The notes: generated by a model not told the origin, from the sequence alone. Shown: positions 8,723 through 17,392, counted from the first letter of the stretch. The stretch: 64,000 nt of DNA from Rhodobacterales bacterium (GCA_009993005.1 JAACUH010000065.1:43878-107877); one strand, 5' to 3'. Numbers and translations: made by a program.

Positions 8723-9018
8723 CAGACACCACCGCCACCGCTGCCGCCGCCCTGCTGCGCGAGCACCGCGAGAGCATCGACCGGCTCGACGCGATCCTCG
8801 TCTATACGCTGGGCGAGCGGTTCAAGCACACGCAGGCCGTCGGCCGCCTCAAGGCGCTGCACAACCTGCCGCCCTCCGATCCGGTCCGCGAAGAGGCCCA
8901 GATCGCCCGGCTCACCGATCTTGCGAAGGAGGCCGATCTCGACCCCGAATTCGCCAAGAAATTCCTGGCCTTCATCATCCGGGAAGTCATCAAGCACCAC
9001 GAGAAACACCTCTCTTAA
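8719..9018 (+). CDS. Chorismate mutase, AroQ type
   Basis: 99 residues, a single all-helical AroQ domain. Converts chorismate to prephenate for Phe and Tyr synthesis. The pattern LLREHRESIDRLDAILVYTLGERFKHTQAVGRLKA holds the N-terminal helix with the conserved Arg, Asp and Leu positions and the VGRLKA active-site segment. The helical end REVIKHHEKHL is typical. Not fused to prephenate dehydratase or DAHP synthase. Start overlaps the preceding GNAT gene (ATGA). Confidence 0.88.
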   Translation: MTDTTATAAAALLREHRESIDRLDAILVYTLGERFKHTQAVGRLKALHNLPPSDPVREEAQIARLTDLAKEADLDPEFAKKFLAFIIREVIKHHEKHLS

Positions 9019-9048
9019 CACCCCATTGCCAGAACAGGAGATACCATC

Positions 9049-9414
9049 ATGGCCATGAAAATCCGGCTCGCCCGCGGCGGTTCGAAAAAGCGTCCCCACT
9101 ATGCCATCGTTGCGGCCGACAGCCGTATGCCGCGCGACGGGCGCTTTGTCGAAAAGCTGGGCACCTATGCCCCGATGCTGCCCAAGGACAGCGAGGACCG
9201 CATCCGCATGGACCTCGACCGGGTCAAGCACTGGCTGGGCCAGGGCGCGCAGCCGACCGACCGCGTCGCGCGGATGCTCGAAAACGCCGGCCTGATCGAG
9301 AAGAAGGTCCGCGCCAACCCGACCAAGGGCGAGCCCGGCAAGGCCGCCAAGGACCGCGCCGCCAAGAAGGCCGCGCGTGACGCCGCCCCGGCCGAAGAGG
9401 CCGCCGCGGAATAA
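9049..9414 (+). CDS. rpsP: 30S ribosomal protein S16
   Basis: 121 residues. N-terminus [21 protein letters not shown] and the segment [21 protein letters not shown] are diagnostic. The C-terminal 40 residues are an Ala/Lys/Glu-rich tail longer than in Escherichia coli (82 residues), common in alphaproteobacteria. AGGAG lies 9 bases upstream. First gene of the conserved rpsP-rimM-trmD-rplS set. Confidence 0.96.
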   Translation: MAMKIRLARGGSKKRPHYAIVAADSRMPRDGRFVEKLGTYAPMLPKDSEDRIRMDLDRVKHWLGQGAQPTDRVARMLENAGLIEKKVRANPTKGEPGKAAKDRAAKKAARDAAPAEEAAAE

Positions 9415-9470
9415 GCACTACCCGGGAGGGCGCCGTCACGCGCCCTCCCGATACCTCCGGGACCATCGCC

Positions 9471-9977
9471 ATGGCGTCAGAACGTGTCATCGTCGGCAGC
9501 CTTGCCGGGGCCTTTGGGGTCAAGGGAGAGGTGCGGCTGAAATCCTACTGCGCCGACCCCGCGGCGATCGCGACCTATACGCCGCTCTCGACCGAGGACG
9601 GGCGGCTGTTTCGCGTCGTCGTGCTCACCGGGCAGATCCCCAACGGCTTTGCCGCGCGGATCGAGGGGATCGACAGCAAGGAAGAGGCCGATGCGCTCAG
9701 GGGTGCCGCGCTTTATGCGCTGCGCGCGCGGCTGCCGCATCTGGCGGATGACGAATATTACCACGCCGACCTGATCGGTCTCGCGGTCAGCGACACCGGC
9801 GGCACGCCGCTTGGCAGGGTCAAGGCCGTGCTCAACCACGGCGCTACCGACCTCCTGGAAATCGCGCGGCCCGAAGGCGGCGAGACGGTGCTCTTGCCCT
9901 TTACGTTGGCCGCCGTGCCGACCGTGGACATCGCCAGCGGGCGCATCGTGGCCGACCCGCCTGACGGGCTGTTCTAG
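9471..9977 (+). CDS. rimM: Ribosome maturation factor RimM
   Basis: 168 residues. Binds S19 and helps mature the 30S head. N-terminal RimM domain starts [21 protein letters not shown]; the PRC-barrel half includes [30 protein letters not shown] and ends [10 protein letters not shown]. Lies between rpsP and trmD, 3 bases ahead of the latter. Confidence 0.95.
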   Translation: MASERVIVGSLAGAFGVKGEVRLKSYCADPAAIATYTPLSTEDGRLFRVVVLTGQIPNGFAARIEGIDSKEEADALRGAALYALRARLPHLADDEYYHADLIGLAVSDTGGTPLGRVKAVLNHGATDLLEIARPEGGETVLLPFTLAAVPTVDIASGRIVADPPDGLF

Positions 9978-9980
9978 GCG

Positions 9981-10805
9981 ATGGCGGACGAGAAACCGCT
10001 GCGCGCCGCCGGGCGCAAGTCGATCCGGCCCACGGCGCAACCGCGCGACCTGATGGCCGAGGAGGACCTAGCGGGCGTCTGGACTGCGCAGGTCATCACC
10101 CTGTTTCCGCAGGCCTTTCCCGGTGTTCTGGGCGAAAGCCTGACCGGCCGCGCCTTGCAGGAGGGACTGTGGCAGTTGCGCACGCTCGACCTGCGCAGCT
10201 TTGGCGAGGGGCGGCACCGCAATGTCGATGACACGCCCGCGGGCGGCGGCGCGGGCATGGTGCTGCGCGCCGACATCCTCGCCGCCGCGGTCAGTCAGGC
10301 GCTGGCGCAGGCGCGCGGCCAGGTGCCGGTGATCTACCTCTCCCCGCGCGGCCAAAGGCTCGATCAGGCGATGGCGCAGCGGCTGGCGCAGGGCGACGGC
10401 GTCATCCTGCTCTGTGGCCGGTTCGAGGGCGTGGACGAGCGCGTGATCGAGCATTTCGGCATCCAGGAGGTGAGCCTGGGCGACTTTGTCCTGACCGGCG
10501 GCGAGATCGCGGCGCAGGCCTTGATTGATGCCACGGTCCGGCTTATACCCCGCGTGCTCGGGAATCATGCATCCACCGAGGAAGAAAGCTTTTCCTCCGG
10601 CCTGCTCGAACATCCGCAGTATACGAAACCTGCCGTCTGGGACGGGCGCGCGATACCCGAGGTTCTTCTCTCGGGCAATCACGCCAAGATTGCCGCCTGG
10701 CGCAGGGATATGGCCGAAAGGCTGACCAAGGAACGACGACCTGACCTCTGGCGGGCATACCGTGCGGCGCACGGCCTGGACCCGGATGAAGACCAAGAGC
10801 TCTAG
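9981..10805 (+). CDS. trmD: tRNA (guanine37-N1)-methyltransferase
   Basis: 274 residues. SPOUT-fold enzyme making m1G37 to prevent frameshifting. Core begins at WTAQVITLFPQAF; knot motifs are VIYLSPRGQRLDQ, LLCGRFEGVDERVIE and SLGDFVLTGGEIAAQA. The catalytic Asp region is DDTPAGGGAGMVL. About 30 extra residues (MADEKPLRAAGRKSIRPTAQ and on) precede the usual start; no nearer ATG in the core suggests this extension is real, although the ATG at 10053 (MAEEDL) is an alternative. Confidence 0.95.
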   Translation: MADEKPLRAAGRKSIRPTAQPRDLMAEEDLAGVWTAQVITLFPQAFPGVLGESLTGRALQEGLWQLRTLDLRSFGEGRHRNVDDTPAGGGAGMVLRADILAAAVSQALAQARGQVPVIYLSPRGQRLDQAMAQRLAQGDGVILLCGRFEGVDERVIEHFGIQEVSLGDFVLTGGEIAAQALIDATVRLIPRVLGNHASTEEESFSSGLLEHPQYTKPAVWDGRAIPEVLLSGNHAKIAAWRRDMAERLTKERRPDLWRAYRAAHGLDPDEDQEL

Positions 10806-10863
10806 GGTTGTGATATAACCTCTGCGGGACAAACCCGTGGGCAGATGAAAAGGAGCGGATCAG

Positions 10864-11247
10864 ATGGACCTGATCGCACAACTCGAGGCGGAACAGATCG
10901 CCGCGCTGGGAAAGACCATTCCCGATTTCAAGGCCGGCGACACCGTGCGCGTCGGCTTCAAGGTCACCGAAGGCACCCGCAGCCGCGTGCAGAACTATGA
11001 GGGCGTCTGCATCAGCCGCAAGCATGGCGCGGGCATCGCGGCCTCCTTTACCGTGCGCAAGATTTCCTTTGGCGAAGGCGTGGAACGTGTGTTCCCGCTC
11101 TATTCGACCAACATCGACAGCATCACCGTGGTCCGCCGCGGCAAGGTGCGTCGGGCCAAGCTCTACTACCTGCGCGACCGTCGCGGTAAATCCGCCCGCA
11201 TCGCGGAAGTGGCCAATTACAAACCCAAAGACGGCGCCAGCGCCTAA
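10864..11247 (+). CDS. rplS: 50S ribosomal protein L19
   Basis: 127 residues. Contains [26 protein letters not shown] and [30 protein letters not shown], the L19 core that contacts 16S rRNA at an intersubunit bridge. Preceded by AAGGAGCGGATCAG. Fourth gene of the rpsP operon and 12 bases ahead of rpmE. Confidence 0.96.
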   Translation: MDLIAQLEAEQIAALGKTIPDFKAGDTVRVGFKVTEGTRSRVQNYEGVCISRKHGAGIAASFTVRKISFGEGVERVFPLYSTNIDSITVVRRGKVRRAKLYYLRDRRGKSARIAEVANYKPKDGASA

Positions 11248-11259
11248 GGAGACGGACAG

Positions 11260-11481
11260 ATGAAAGCGGATATTCACCCCGACTACCACCTCATCGACGT
11301 CAAGATGACCGATGGCACCGTGGTTCAGATGAAATCGACCTGGGGCAAGGCGGGCGACCAGATGGCGCTCGAGATCGACCCCTCGGTGCACCCGGCCTGG
11401 ACCGGCGGCGGCACGCGCCTGATGGACACCGGCGGCCGCGTGTCCAAGTTCAAGAACAAATACGCGGGCCTGGGTTTCTGA
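11260..11481 (+). CDS. rpmE: 50S ribosomal protein L31, zinc-free form
   Basis: 73 residues: starts [10 protein letters not shown] and ends [12 protein letters not shown]. The protein has no Cys at all, so it is the zinc-independent (C-) type of L31, as is usual in alphaproteobacteria. AAGGAGACGGACAG precedes the start. It closes the operon and is followed by a strong terminator. Confidence 0.93.
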   Translation: MKADIHPDYHLIDVKMTDGTVVQMKSTWGKAGDQMALEIDPSVHPAWTGGGTRLMDTGGRVSKFKNKYAGLGF

Positions 11482-11504
11482 ACCCCGACCGTCGCGACAA
11501 ATGG

Positions 11505-11531
11505 AAACGCCGCCCCGAGGGGCGGCGTTTT
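11505..11531 (+). terminator. Intrinsic terminator of the rpsP-rimM-trmD-rplS-rpmE operon
   Basis: Stem AAACGCCGCCCC/GGGGCGGCGTTT (11505-11516 and 11519-11530) followed by TTTTGCGTTTT, 23 bases after the rpmE stop codon. The A/T flanks make it readable from both strands. Confidence 0.85.
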
Positions 11532-11538
11532 GCGTTTT

Positions 11539-11622
11539 GGCCCGGTTTTCAGGCCCTGTGTTCGGGCCCTGTGTTCGGGCCCTGTGTTCGGGCCCGGTAT
11601 TCAGGCCCGGTATTCAGGCCCG
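11539..11622. repeat. 13-bp tandem repeat (six units plus a partial) at the end of the DUF2231-like gene
   Basis: Units of GGCCC-type 13-mers: one GGCCCGGTTTTCA, three GGCCCTGTGTTCG, two GGCCCGGTATTCA, then GGCCCG. The last TCA (11614-11616) is, on the minus strand, the stop codon of the DUF2231-like gene, so the array starts inside the coding end and runs into the gap before the rpmE terminator. Block-wise homogeneity suggests expansion by slippage. Confidence 0.85.
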
Positions 11623-12165
11623 CGCGCGGCGGCCGAGAAAGCCCAGCGCGACCAGCACCACCGACACGGCGGCGATGATGTAGAGCGTCATGTCGGGGAC
11701 GTAGAAGGTCGTGTAGATCTCCCAGCCGAGCAAGCGCAGGATTTCGCCCACTTCGGTATAGTTGCCCACGAGGTGCCCACCGAGCGTCCCGGTGATCCCC
11801 ACCAGCACCACACCGATGCCAGAGAGCAACACCATCACCCAGCGCGCCATTCCGTTCCACATGTCAGCGCCATGCAGAACGCGGATCACCGCGAGCAGGG
11901 CGAAATAGGCCAGCGACCAGCTTGCCACCAGCATGTGGTTGCGGCCCATCGGGGTGGAGGACAGCGTCTGCCACGGCCAGACCTGGGTGCCGAGCAGATA
12001 GGCCAGCGCGCCGGCCAGCACGCCCAGCACCAGAAAGACCGGAAGCGCGCGGTCCATCGCCTGCCCCAGCGGCCCGCTGTCAAGCGCGCGGATGAAGATG
12101 CACAAGGACGCAATCATCCACAGGGCGATGGGAAAGTGGACCATGACAACGTGATAGGCGGCCAT
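11614..12165 (-). CDS. DUF2231-like membrane protein, probable haem-binding partner
   Basis: 183 residues, about five membrane helices (roughly 3-25, 38-62, 78-97, 105-128, 160-178). The N-terminus has His5 and the motif VHFPIAL, which marks the DUF2231 family. Other His residues (GRNHMLV, VLHGAD, GGHLVG) sit near helix ends and could bind haem b. Only 2 bases separate it from the upstream EB_dh gene, so the pair should work together, probably passing electrons between quinone and a periplasmic haem domain. That role is inferred. The stop codon lies in a 13-bp tandem repeat. Confidence 0.7.
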   Translation of the reverse strand: MAAYHVVMVHFPIALWMIASLCIFIRALDSGPLGQAMDRALPVFLVLGVLAGALAYLLGTQVWPWQTLSSTPMGRNHMLVASWSLAYFALLAVIRVLHGADMWNGMARWVMVLLSGIGVVLVGITGTLGGHLVGNYTEVGEILRLLGWEIYTTFYVPDMTLYIIAAVSVVLVALGFLGRRARA

Positions 12166-12167
12166 GT

Positions 12168-13544
12168 TCAGGCTCCTTTCTGATTGGAAATGGTGGCGTT
12201 CAGCGCCACGCCAAAGGCCGCGATCAGCACCACGCCGGCCAGCAGCGTGAGCATCCATTGCCGCCGGATCTGCTGGCGGAACTCGACCTCGATGCCATAG
12301 TTGGCCAGTTGTTCGGGGCTGTGGCGCGCGGCGACGGGGATGCCCTGCGCAATGCTGCCGGCCCCGGCATGCATGTCGCTGTTGAGCATCGGCCAGGTCA
12401 CCTGACCGGGGTAGAACAGCGTCACGTCGGTCCAGGTGTCACCCCAGGTGGGCGTGCGGCCCACAAAGGGCGTGGCCACGATGTCGGCCTCATGCCCAAG
12501 GCCAAGGCTGAACGGCAGCGAGACATAATGCCAGCGCGCGCCGGTCGCGTTGCGGTGGATGGCAAAGGCCACGTCATAGCTGCCATGATCGCGCAGGATC
12601 TTGTCGTCCTCCGGGTGTCCGGTATCGAGCGCGCGGCTCAGGGTCACGTCCCAAAAGCCGTCGGCCCAGCGTCCCTGCCCGCCCACAACCGCGATGTCGG
12701 CGCGCGACTCCGTCGGCGTCCGCACAAAGCGGCGCGGCAGCACGTCGCCCTCTTGCCAGACATGGGCGGGGTCGTAGGCCACCGCCTGCCCGGAGATCAG
12801 CGCATAGGTTTGATCCTGGGTGATGGTGCCGGCCATCACGTCGTCCCACTTCAGCGCGGCATAGCCCGCCGTCGCCTCGTCGAACATGAACTTGGGCTGG
12901 TTCAGGTCACTGTCCCAGTTGGTGCCGTAGCTCGACCCGCCGGCGTCACCGTCACGCCCGGTGGCGATGTTCTGGTCGTCGGCCGCGCCCACCGGGTTCG
13001 ACCGCCCGCCGCGCCAATGCCACAGGTCCAGGAAATACCCCGCCGACCGCAGGTTGGCCTGCACGGAATCGGGCGCCATGTCGTCCCATTGACCCAGGGT
13101 GTTGCGCGTCATGGGAAGGTATTTCGTGACCTCCTCGGGCGCCTCATCCGTCAAGGTCGCGAGCCCCTGGCCGATGGTGATATAGCCGCCATAGCGTGAA
13201 AACTCGGGCACGCTGCCATCGTCGAGCATCATCGCCACGCGGTCTTCGTGCAGGCCGTCAGGCTGCGACCCCGGCACCGCGCCGCCCTTGTTGACCCAGG
13301 CGCCGTCGGTAAAGAGCATCATGTCGTGAAAGATGCCCGGCCGTTCCGCAGGCCAGCGGTAGCGAAAGAACATCGTGTCGGCGTTATAGGCGGCCTGCAC
13401 CTGCAACGGGACGGTCAGCGTCTCGGGAATTGCGATATTGCGGGCGGGGTCATCGCTGACCACGCCACCTCCGTGGGTAATCCAGGACACGACGAGTGTC
13501 CCGGCAAACAGCGCGGTTGCGCCCAGCAGCTTGATGGTATTCAT
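12168..13544 (-). CDS. Membrane-anchored ethylbenzene-dehydrogenase-related haem-binding protein
   Basis: 458 residues from MNTIKLLGATALFAG; AAAGGCG lies ahead. One N-terminal hydrophobic helix (signal or anchor, residues 3-24), a long periplasmic domain, and a C-terminal anchor (WMLTLLAGVVLIAAFGVAL). The soluble part resembles the EB_dh family: TVPLQVQAAYNADTMFFRYRW, a paired EDRVAMMLDDGSVPEF segment, DLWHWRGGRSNP, and GRWADGFWDVTLSRAL. The family binds haem b in gamma subunits of molybdenum dehydrogenases, yet no molybdopterin or FeS subunit gene is nearby. It probably forms an electron-transfer unit with the DUF2231-like protein. Confidence 0.72.
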   Translation of the reverse strand: MNTIKLLGATALFAGTLVVSWITHGGGVVSDDPARNIAIPETLTVPLQVQAAYNADTMFFRYRWPAERPGIFHDMMLFTDGAWVNKGGAVPGSQPDGLHEDRVAMMLDDGSVPEFSRYGGYITIGQGLATLTDEAPEEVTKYLPMTRNTLGQWDDMAPDSVQANLRSAGYFLDLWHWRGGRSNPVGAADDQNIATGRDGDAGGSSYGTNWDSDLNQPKFMFDEATAGYAALKWDDVMAGTITQDQTYALISGQAVAYDPAHVWQEGDVLPRRFVRTPTESRADIAVVGGQGRWADGFWDVTLSRALDTGHPEDDKILRDHGSYDVAFAIHRNATGARWHYVSLPFSLGLGHEADIVATPFVGRTPTWGDTWTDVTLFYPGQVTWPMLNSDMHAGAGSIAQGIPVAARHSPEQLANYGIEVEFRQQIRRQWMLTLLAGVVLIAAFGVALNATISNQKGA

Positions 13545-13658
13545 GGTTTCGCCTTTGTGTTGCATCGCAACGACCCCGTGCGCGAGACTGCGTATGTCTG
13601 GCGCACAAAGCGTTTGCCGACCAATGCTGCATCCTACCGCAGCCGCAGCCGCAGCGGG

Positions 13659-13672
13659 CTGACATGGATCAA
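13659..13672 (-). promoter_or_regulatory. FNR/DNR-like box upstream of the EB_dh gene
   Basis: CTGACATGGATCAA matches the dyad TTGA-N6-TCAA (read on the minus strand: TTGATCCATGTCAG) in seven of eight defining bases. It lies about 115 bases upstream of the EB_dh start codon. An FnrL- or Dnr-type activator would link the haem pair to low-oxygen or nitric-oxide growth. One match in a short scan is weak evidence. Confidence 0.35.
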
Positions 13673-13730
13673 AGACGCAAAGACCGCAGCACCTGTGGCA
13701 TTCCTGCGCGCGGCCACGCAGACATGCGAA

Positions 13731-13754
13731 CGCCGGCCCCTTGCGGGACCGGCG
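13731..13754 (-). terminator. Hairpin downstream of rhlE, probable terminator
   Basis: Stem CGCCGGCCCC/GGGACCGGCG with a TTGC loop and one mismatch, 26 bases past the rhlE stop on the minus strand. The following T-run is weak, so termination is likely but not certain. Confidence 0.45.
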
Positions 13755-13779
13755 TGAAACCTGCGCGCTGTGTCAGATG

Positions 13780-15102
13780 TCAGGCCGCGCTGCGCGACCG
13801 GGGCCGGCCGCCGCCCGCACCGCCGGTGCCGCCGCCCGCGCCGCCCTGCCGGCGCCGCTGGCCCTGCGGCTTGGCTGTCGCATTGGCGGGCGCACCGCCG
13901 CCCCCAAAGCGCCGGCGTTGGCCGCCCGCAGGGGCCCCCCCGCCACCGCCACGCTTGCGCGGGGCCTCTTCGCCTTCCCAGGGCGTGCCGCTCGCGACCG
14001 GGATCGTGGCCTTCATCGCCTTCTGGATGTCGCGCAGTTCGCCCATCTCGTCGGGCGCACAGAAGGCGATCGCGGCCCCCTCGGCCCCGGCGCGCGCGGT
14101 GCGGCCGATCCGGTGGACGTAGTTTTCGGGCACATTCGGCAGGTCGTAGTTATAGACATGGCGCACGCCGGGAATGTCGATGCCACGCGCGGCCACATCG
14201 GTCGCGACCAGCACGCGGGTGCGCCCTTCGCGGAAATCGCGGATCGCGCGCTCACGTTGGCCCTGGCTCTTGTTGCCATGGATCGAGGCGGCGGCAAAGC
14301 CTGCCTTTTCAAGCTGGGTGAACAGCTTTTCGCAGCCATGCTTGGTCCGGCCAAAGACCAGCGCAAGCTCGTTGCGGTGCTTGTCGAGCAGCTCGATCAG
14401 CAGGTCTGTCTTGGCCTTCTGTGCCACGAAATGCACCGACTGCTCGATCTTGTCCACCGGCTTGCCCGGTGTATTGACCTCGACGCGCACCGGATCGGTG
14501 AGAAAGGCCTGCGCCAGTTCGGCCATCTGTTTGGGCATGGTGGCCGAAAACAGCATCGTCTGGCGGCTGGCGGGCAGCAGCGGCGCGATGCGGCGCAGAG
14601 CGTGGATAAAGCCCAGGTCGAGCATCTGGTCCGCCTCGTCGAGCACGAGGAACTCGGTCTCGCCCAGCGTCACGGCGCGCCGGTCCAACAGGTCGATCAA
14701 CCGGCCGGGGGTGGCGACGAGCAGGCTCACGCCGCGCTCCATCTTCTTGATCTGGCCGGTGATGCCGGCGCCGCCGACCACCAGCGCGACCTTGAGGTGC
14801 GAGCCCTTGGTGAACAGCTCGAGCTGATCGGCGATCTGCTTGGCCAGCTCGCGCGTCGGCGCGAGCACCAGCGCACGCGCCGAGCGCGGCGCCGGGCGTT
14901 CGCCGTTCTTGAGCAGCCGGTCCACCATCGGCAGGCCAAAGGCCGCCGTCTTGCCGCTGCCGGTCTGCGCAAGACCCATCACGTCGCGCCCGTTCATGGC
15001 GTGCGGGATGGCCTGCGTCTGGATCGGCGTCGGGTCGGTGATGCCTTGTTCGGCCAGCGCCGCAACGAGGCGGGGCGCAAGGCCCAGCATGTCGAAATCC
15101 AT
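13780..15102 (-). CDS. rhlE: DEAD-box ATP-dependent RNA helicase, RhlE group
   Basis: 440 residues from MDFDMLGLAPRLVAALAEQG. Q motif near GITDPTPIQTQAIP, Walker A AQTGSGKT, PTRELAKQ, TPGRLIDLL, DEAD box VLDEADQML, SAT in LFSATMPKQM, and motif VI HRIGRTARAG. The C-terminal 65 residues are a basic, Gly/Arg/Gln-rich tail (RGG-like) that binds RNA. Remodels ribosome precursors or mRNA, often important in the cold. Diverges from mipZ. Confidence 0.93.
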   Translation of the reverse strand: MDFDMLGLAPRLVAALAEQGITDPTPIQTQAIPHAMNGRDVMGLAQTGSGKTAAFGLPMVDRLLKNGERPAPRSARALVLAPTRELAKQIADQLELFTKGSHLKVALVVGGAGITGQIKKMERGVSLLVATPGRLIDLLDRRAVTLGETEFLVLDEADQMLDLGFIHALRRIAPLLPASRQTMLFSATMPKQMAELAQAFLTDPVRVEVNTPGKPVDKIEQSVHFVAQKAKTDLLIELLDKHRNELALVFGRTKHGCEKLFTQLEKAGFAAASIHGNKSQGQRERAIRDFREGRTRVLVATDVAARGIDIPGVRHVYNYDLPNVPENYVHRIGRTARAGAEGAAIAFCAPDEMGELRDIQKAMKATIPVASGTPWEGEEAPRKRGGGGGAPAGGQRRRFGGGGAPANATAKPQGQRRRQGGAGGGTGGAGGGRPRSRSAA

Positions 15103-15477
15103 CCTGGATTGTCCTATCGGGTTCGGGGCCAGCCTGGCTGACCCACGGGAATGACACATGTCCCGGCCCGGAACGGACCGCGACGGCAAAAGGGTTGCGC
15201 CCTGTGCTCTGACCAGCGGACCGGATGTCCCATGGCCGTCACGGCGCGGCCCCTTGCGTGAAAGTGGGAACCAGTCTGATCCGCGGCCTTGCGCCATGAT
15301 CCGCCACGCGGATCTGCGCCCTGCTCACGCGGCAGCGGCTGTCGGTCGAATGTCAGATGGCCTGCGCGTGATGCAAAGTCAATGCCCTTGACGCAATTGC
15401 GCCCCTTGCGGCGCGCGGCTGCTTCCCCTAGGCCCCGGCGTTACACTAGGATGCGGCGGAATATCGGGGGCGGGACT
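15103..15477. other. 375-bp non-coding spacer between divergent rhlE and mipZ
   Basis: No convincing gene. It must hold both promoters. For mipZ the best candidate is TACACT (15442-15447) as -10, with only a weak -35 (CTGCTT) 17 bases upstream. A TTGACG at 15388-15393 has no good partner. A GGGGGCGGG sequence just ahead of the mipZ GTG could be its ribosome-binding site. Confidence 0.5.
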
Positions 15478-16287
15478 GTGGCGCATATCATCGTTGTCGG
15501 AAACGAAAAGGGCGGCGCGGGCAAATCGACCGTGGCGATGCATCTGGCCACCGCGCTGGCGCGCATGGGGCACAAGATCGGCACGCTCGACCTTGACCTG
15601 CGGCAGAAATCGCTGGGTCGCTACCTCGAGAACCGGCACAAATACATGGCGCAAGCGGGGCTTGGCCTCCCGACCCCCGCCTATGCGGACCTGCCAGAGA
15701 TCGACCAGGCGGCGCTGCAACCCGGTGAGAACATCCTCGACCACCGCCTGTCGGCCGCCGTGGCCGGGCTCGAGCCCGCCTGTGATTTCATCCTGATCGA
15801 CTGCCCCGGTTCGCATACCCGCCTGTCCCAGGTCGCGCATTCGCTGGCCGACACGCTGGTGACGCCGCTCAACGACAGCTTTATCGACTTTGACCTGCTG
15901 GCGCATGTCGATACCGATGGCGAGACGATCCTCGGCCCCTCGGTCTATTCCGAAATGGTGTGGAATGCGCGGCAGTTGCGCGCGCAGGCGGGGCTCGAGC
16001 CGATCGACTGGGTTGTGGTGCGCAACCGGATGGGCGCGCAGAACATGGTCAACAAGCAGAAGATGGAAGCGGCGGTGGGCAAGCTCGCGCGCCGCATCGG
16101 GTTCCGCGTGGCGGCGGGGTTCAACGAACGGGTGATCTTTCGCGAATTGTTCCCGCGCGGGCTGACCCTGCTCGACCTGCGCGACATCGGGGTGAGCAAC
16201 CTCAACATCTCGAACGTGGCGGCCCGGCAGGAGCTGCGCGATCTGGTGCGCGCGCTGAACCTGCCGGGGGTGAGCGTGGAGTTCTGA
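15478..16287 (+). CDS. mipZ: Division-plane positioning ATPase MipZ
   Basis: 269 residues with a GTG start (VAHIIVVGNEKGGAGKST). The deviant Walker A KGGAGKST (residues 11-18), LDLDLRQKSLGRYLENR and LIDCPGSHTRLS are the MipZ/ParA-type ATPase motifs; the family's MAHIIVVGNEKGG beginning decides the start. An in-frame ATG at 15451 would add nine residues. MipZ dimers form a gradient from the ParB-bound poles and inhibit FtsZ, so division occurs at mid-cell. Known best from Caulobacter and Rhodobacter. Transcribed alone. Confidence 0.93.
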   Translation: MAHIIVVGNEKGGAGKSTVAMHLATALARMGHKIGTLDLDLRQKSLGRYLENRHKYMAQAGLGLPTPAYADLPEIDQAALQPGENILDHRLSAAVAGLEPACDFILIDCPGSHTRLSQVAHSLADTLVTPLNDSFIDFDLLAHVDTDGETILGPSVYSEMVWNARQLRAQAGLEPIDWVVVRNRMGAQNMVNKQKMEAAVGKLARRIGFRVAAGFNERVIFRELFPRGLTLLDLRDIGVSNLNISNVAARQELRDLVRALNLPGVSVEF

Positions 16288-16354
16288 GCAAGGCCAACCC
16301 TGACCGCCCGCGGGGGCAGGCCGAGACGGGCCGAGACGGGCCGCCGCAGCGCGC

Positions 16355-17293
16355 TCAGCTATACCCCATCTGGCGCACCGATTGCCGCCGCGCGCCGCGC
16401 CGGAGGCCCGACAGCGCGCGCAGCAGCACAAAGGCGGCCACGATGGCGCCAAAGATCCCGCCCAGCAGCATTATCGCCGCCCGATCGCCCAGCAGCGCGC
16501 GTTGCAGCGTGGCCTTCAGCCAGAGGGCCTTTTCCTGCGCCATGGCTTGCAGGCCGGCCAGATCGACCTTGTCAAAGGCGGCGCCGACAGCCTCGGGCAT
16601 GGCAAAGGACGGAGCAGTGGCGACCGGCGGGGGCGCCACGGCCTCGGGCAGCGCCGCAACGCCGAGCGCGGCGCGGACGCGGGCATGGTGTTGCGCGATC
16701 AGGCTGGCGGCAGAGCCATCGGCAGGCGCGGCCTGCGCCACGATACCGCGCCGCCCGGCGGCAGCTTCATCGCCGGTCCTGTCCAGCAGCACCGCGCCCA
16801 GCAGAACCGCAAAGGCCACGGCCACCACGCCAAAGACCGCGCGGCGCAGCACGACCGCAAGGCCCAGCGGCGCGCGGGGGGCCGTGGCCTTGCCTTGCGG
16901 TGCAGGGGCCCTGCCTTGCCGTGCAGGGGCCTTGCCTTGCGGTGCAGGGGCCTGCCCCGTGCGGCGGGCATGGGCGGCGTTCTTGGCGGCGAGGCGTTCC
17001 TGCCAGGTGCTCTGCCCGTCGCGCCGCTGCGGCGCCATCTCGGGGGTGGCGGCGATATAGGACGGAACCGGCGCCGACGCAGGCGCGGCCCGCCCGGCCT
17101 CGCGCGGCCGGATCGCCAGGGTCAGCAGGCTCACAAGGGCGAGCCCACCGGCCACCTTGCACCAGAAGCCAAAGACGGTCGCCTGCGCAAAGGGCGCGGG
17201 CGCACCCTGCATCTGCTGCCAGATGCCAAAGGCCATGGCCCCGGTCGCCCCCAGAAACAGGACAATCCGCAGCGCGGTGAGAGCACGGGACAT
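16355..17293 (-). CDS. Multi-pass membrane protein of unknown function
   Basis: 312 residues, four hydrophobic segments (about 5-25, 39-61, 145-172 and 272-296). Between helices 2 and 3 lies a basic Ala/Pro/Gln linker with three 7-residue repeats (APAPQGK, APARQGR, APAPQGK) encoded by a 21-bp DNA repeat. The loop between helices 3 and 4 is probably periplasmic. It converges with mipZ. I recognise no family; the low-complexity linker may vary between strains. Confidence 0.6.
   Translation of the reverse strand: MSRALTALRIVLFLGATGAMAFGIWQQMQGAPAPFAQATVFGFWCKVAGGLALVSLLTLAIRPREAGRAAPASAPVPSYIAATPEMAPQRRDGQSTWQERLAAKNAAHARRTGQAPAPQGKAPARQGRAPAPQGKATAPRAPLGLAVVLRRAVFGVVAVAFAVLLGAVLLDRTGDEAAAGRRGIVAQAAPADGSAASLIAQHHARVRAALGVAALPEAVAPPPVATAPSFAMPEAVGAAFDKVDLAGLQAMAQEKALWLKATLQRALLGDRAAIMLLGGIFGAIVAAFVLLRALSGLRRGARRQSVRQMGYS
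16887..16949. repeat. In-frame 21-bp tandem repeat, three units
   Basis: Three 21-bp units of the type GCCTTGCCTTGCGGTGCAGG(G), differing at two positions in the middle copy, inside the membrane protein gene at 16355. The length is a multiple of three, so copy-number change would keep the reading frame and only lengthen the linker. Confidence 0.85.
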
Positions 17294-17392
17294 GATGACA
17301 CTCCTCGGTCAGATGCGAGGCATATCATCAGCGCGCATTGCGGCGCGAGTTTGGCGACAATCGTGCAGGACCGGGCGCAAAGTTGACAGCCC

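Noticed and set aside
16887..16949. CRISPR-like repeat pattern in this and the other tandem arrays
   Set aside because: Units are directly adjacent with no spacers, are 5-21 bp long and no cas gene is present.
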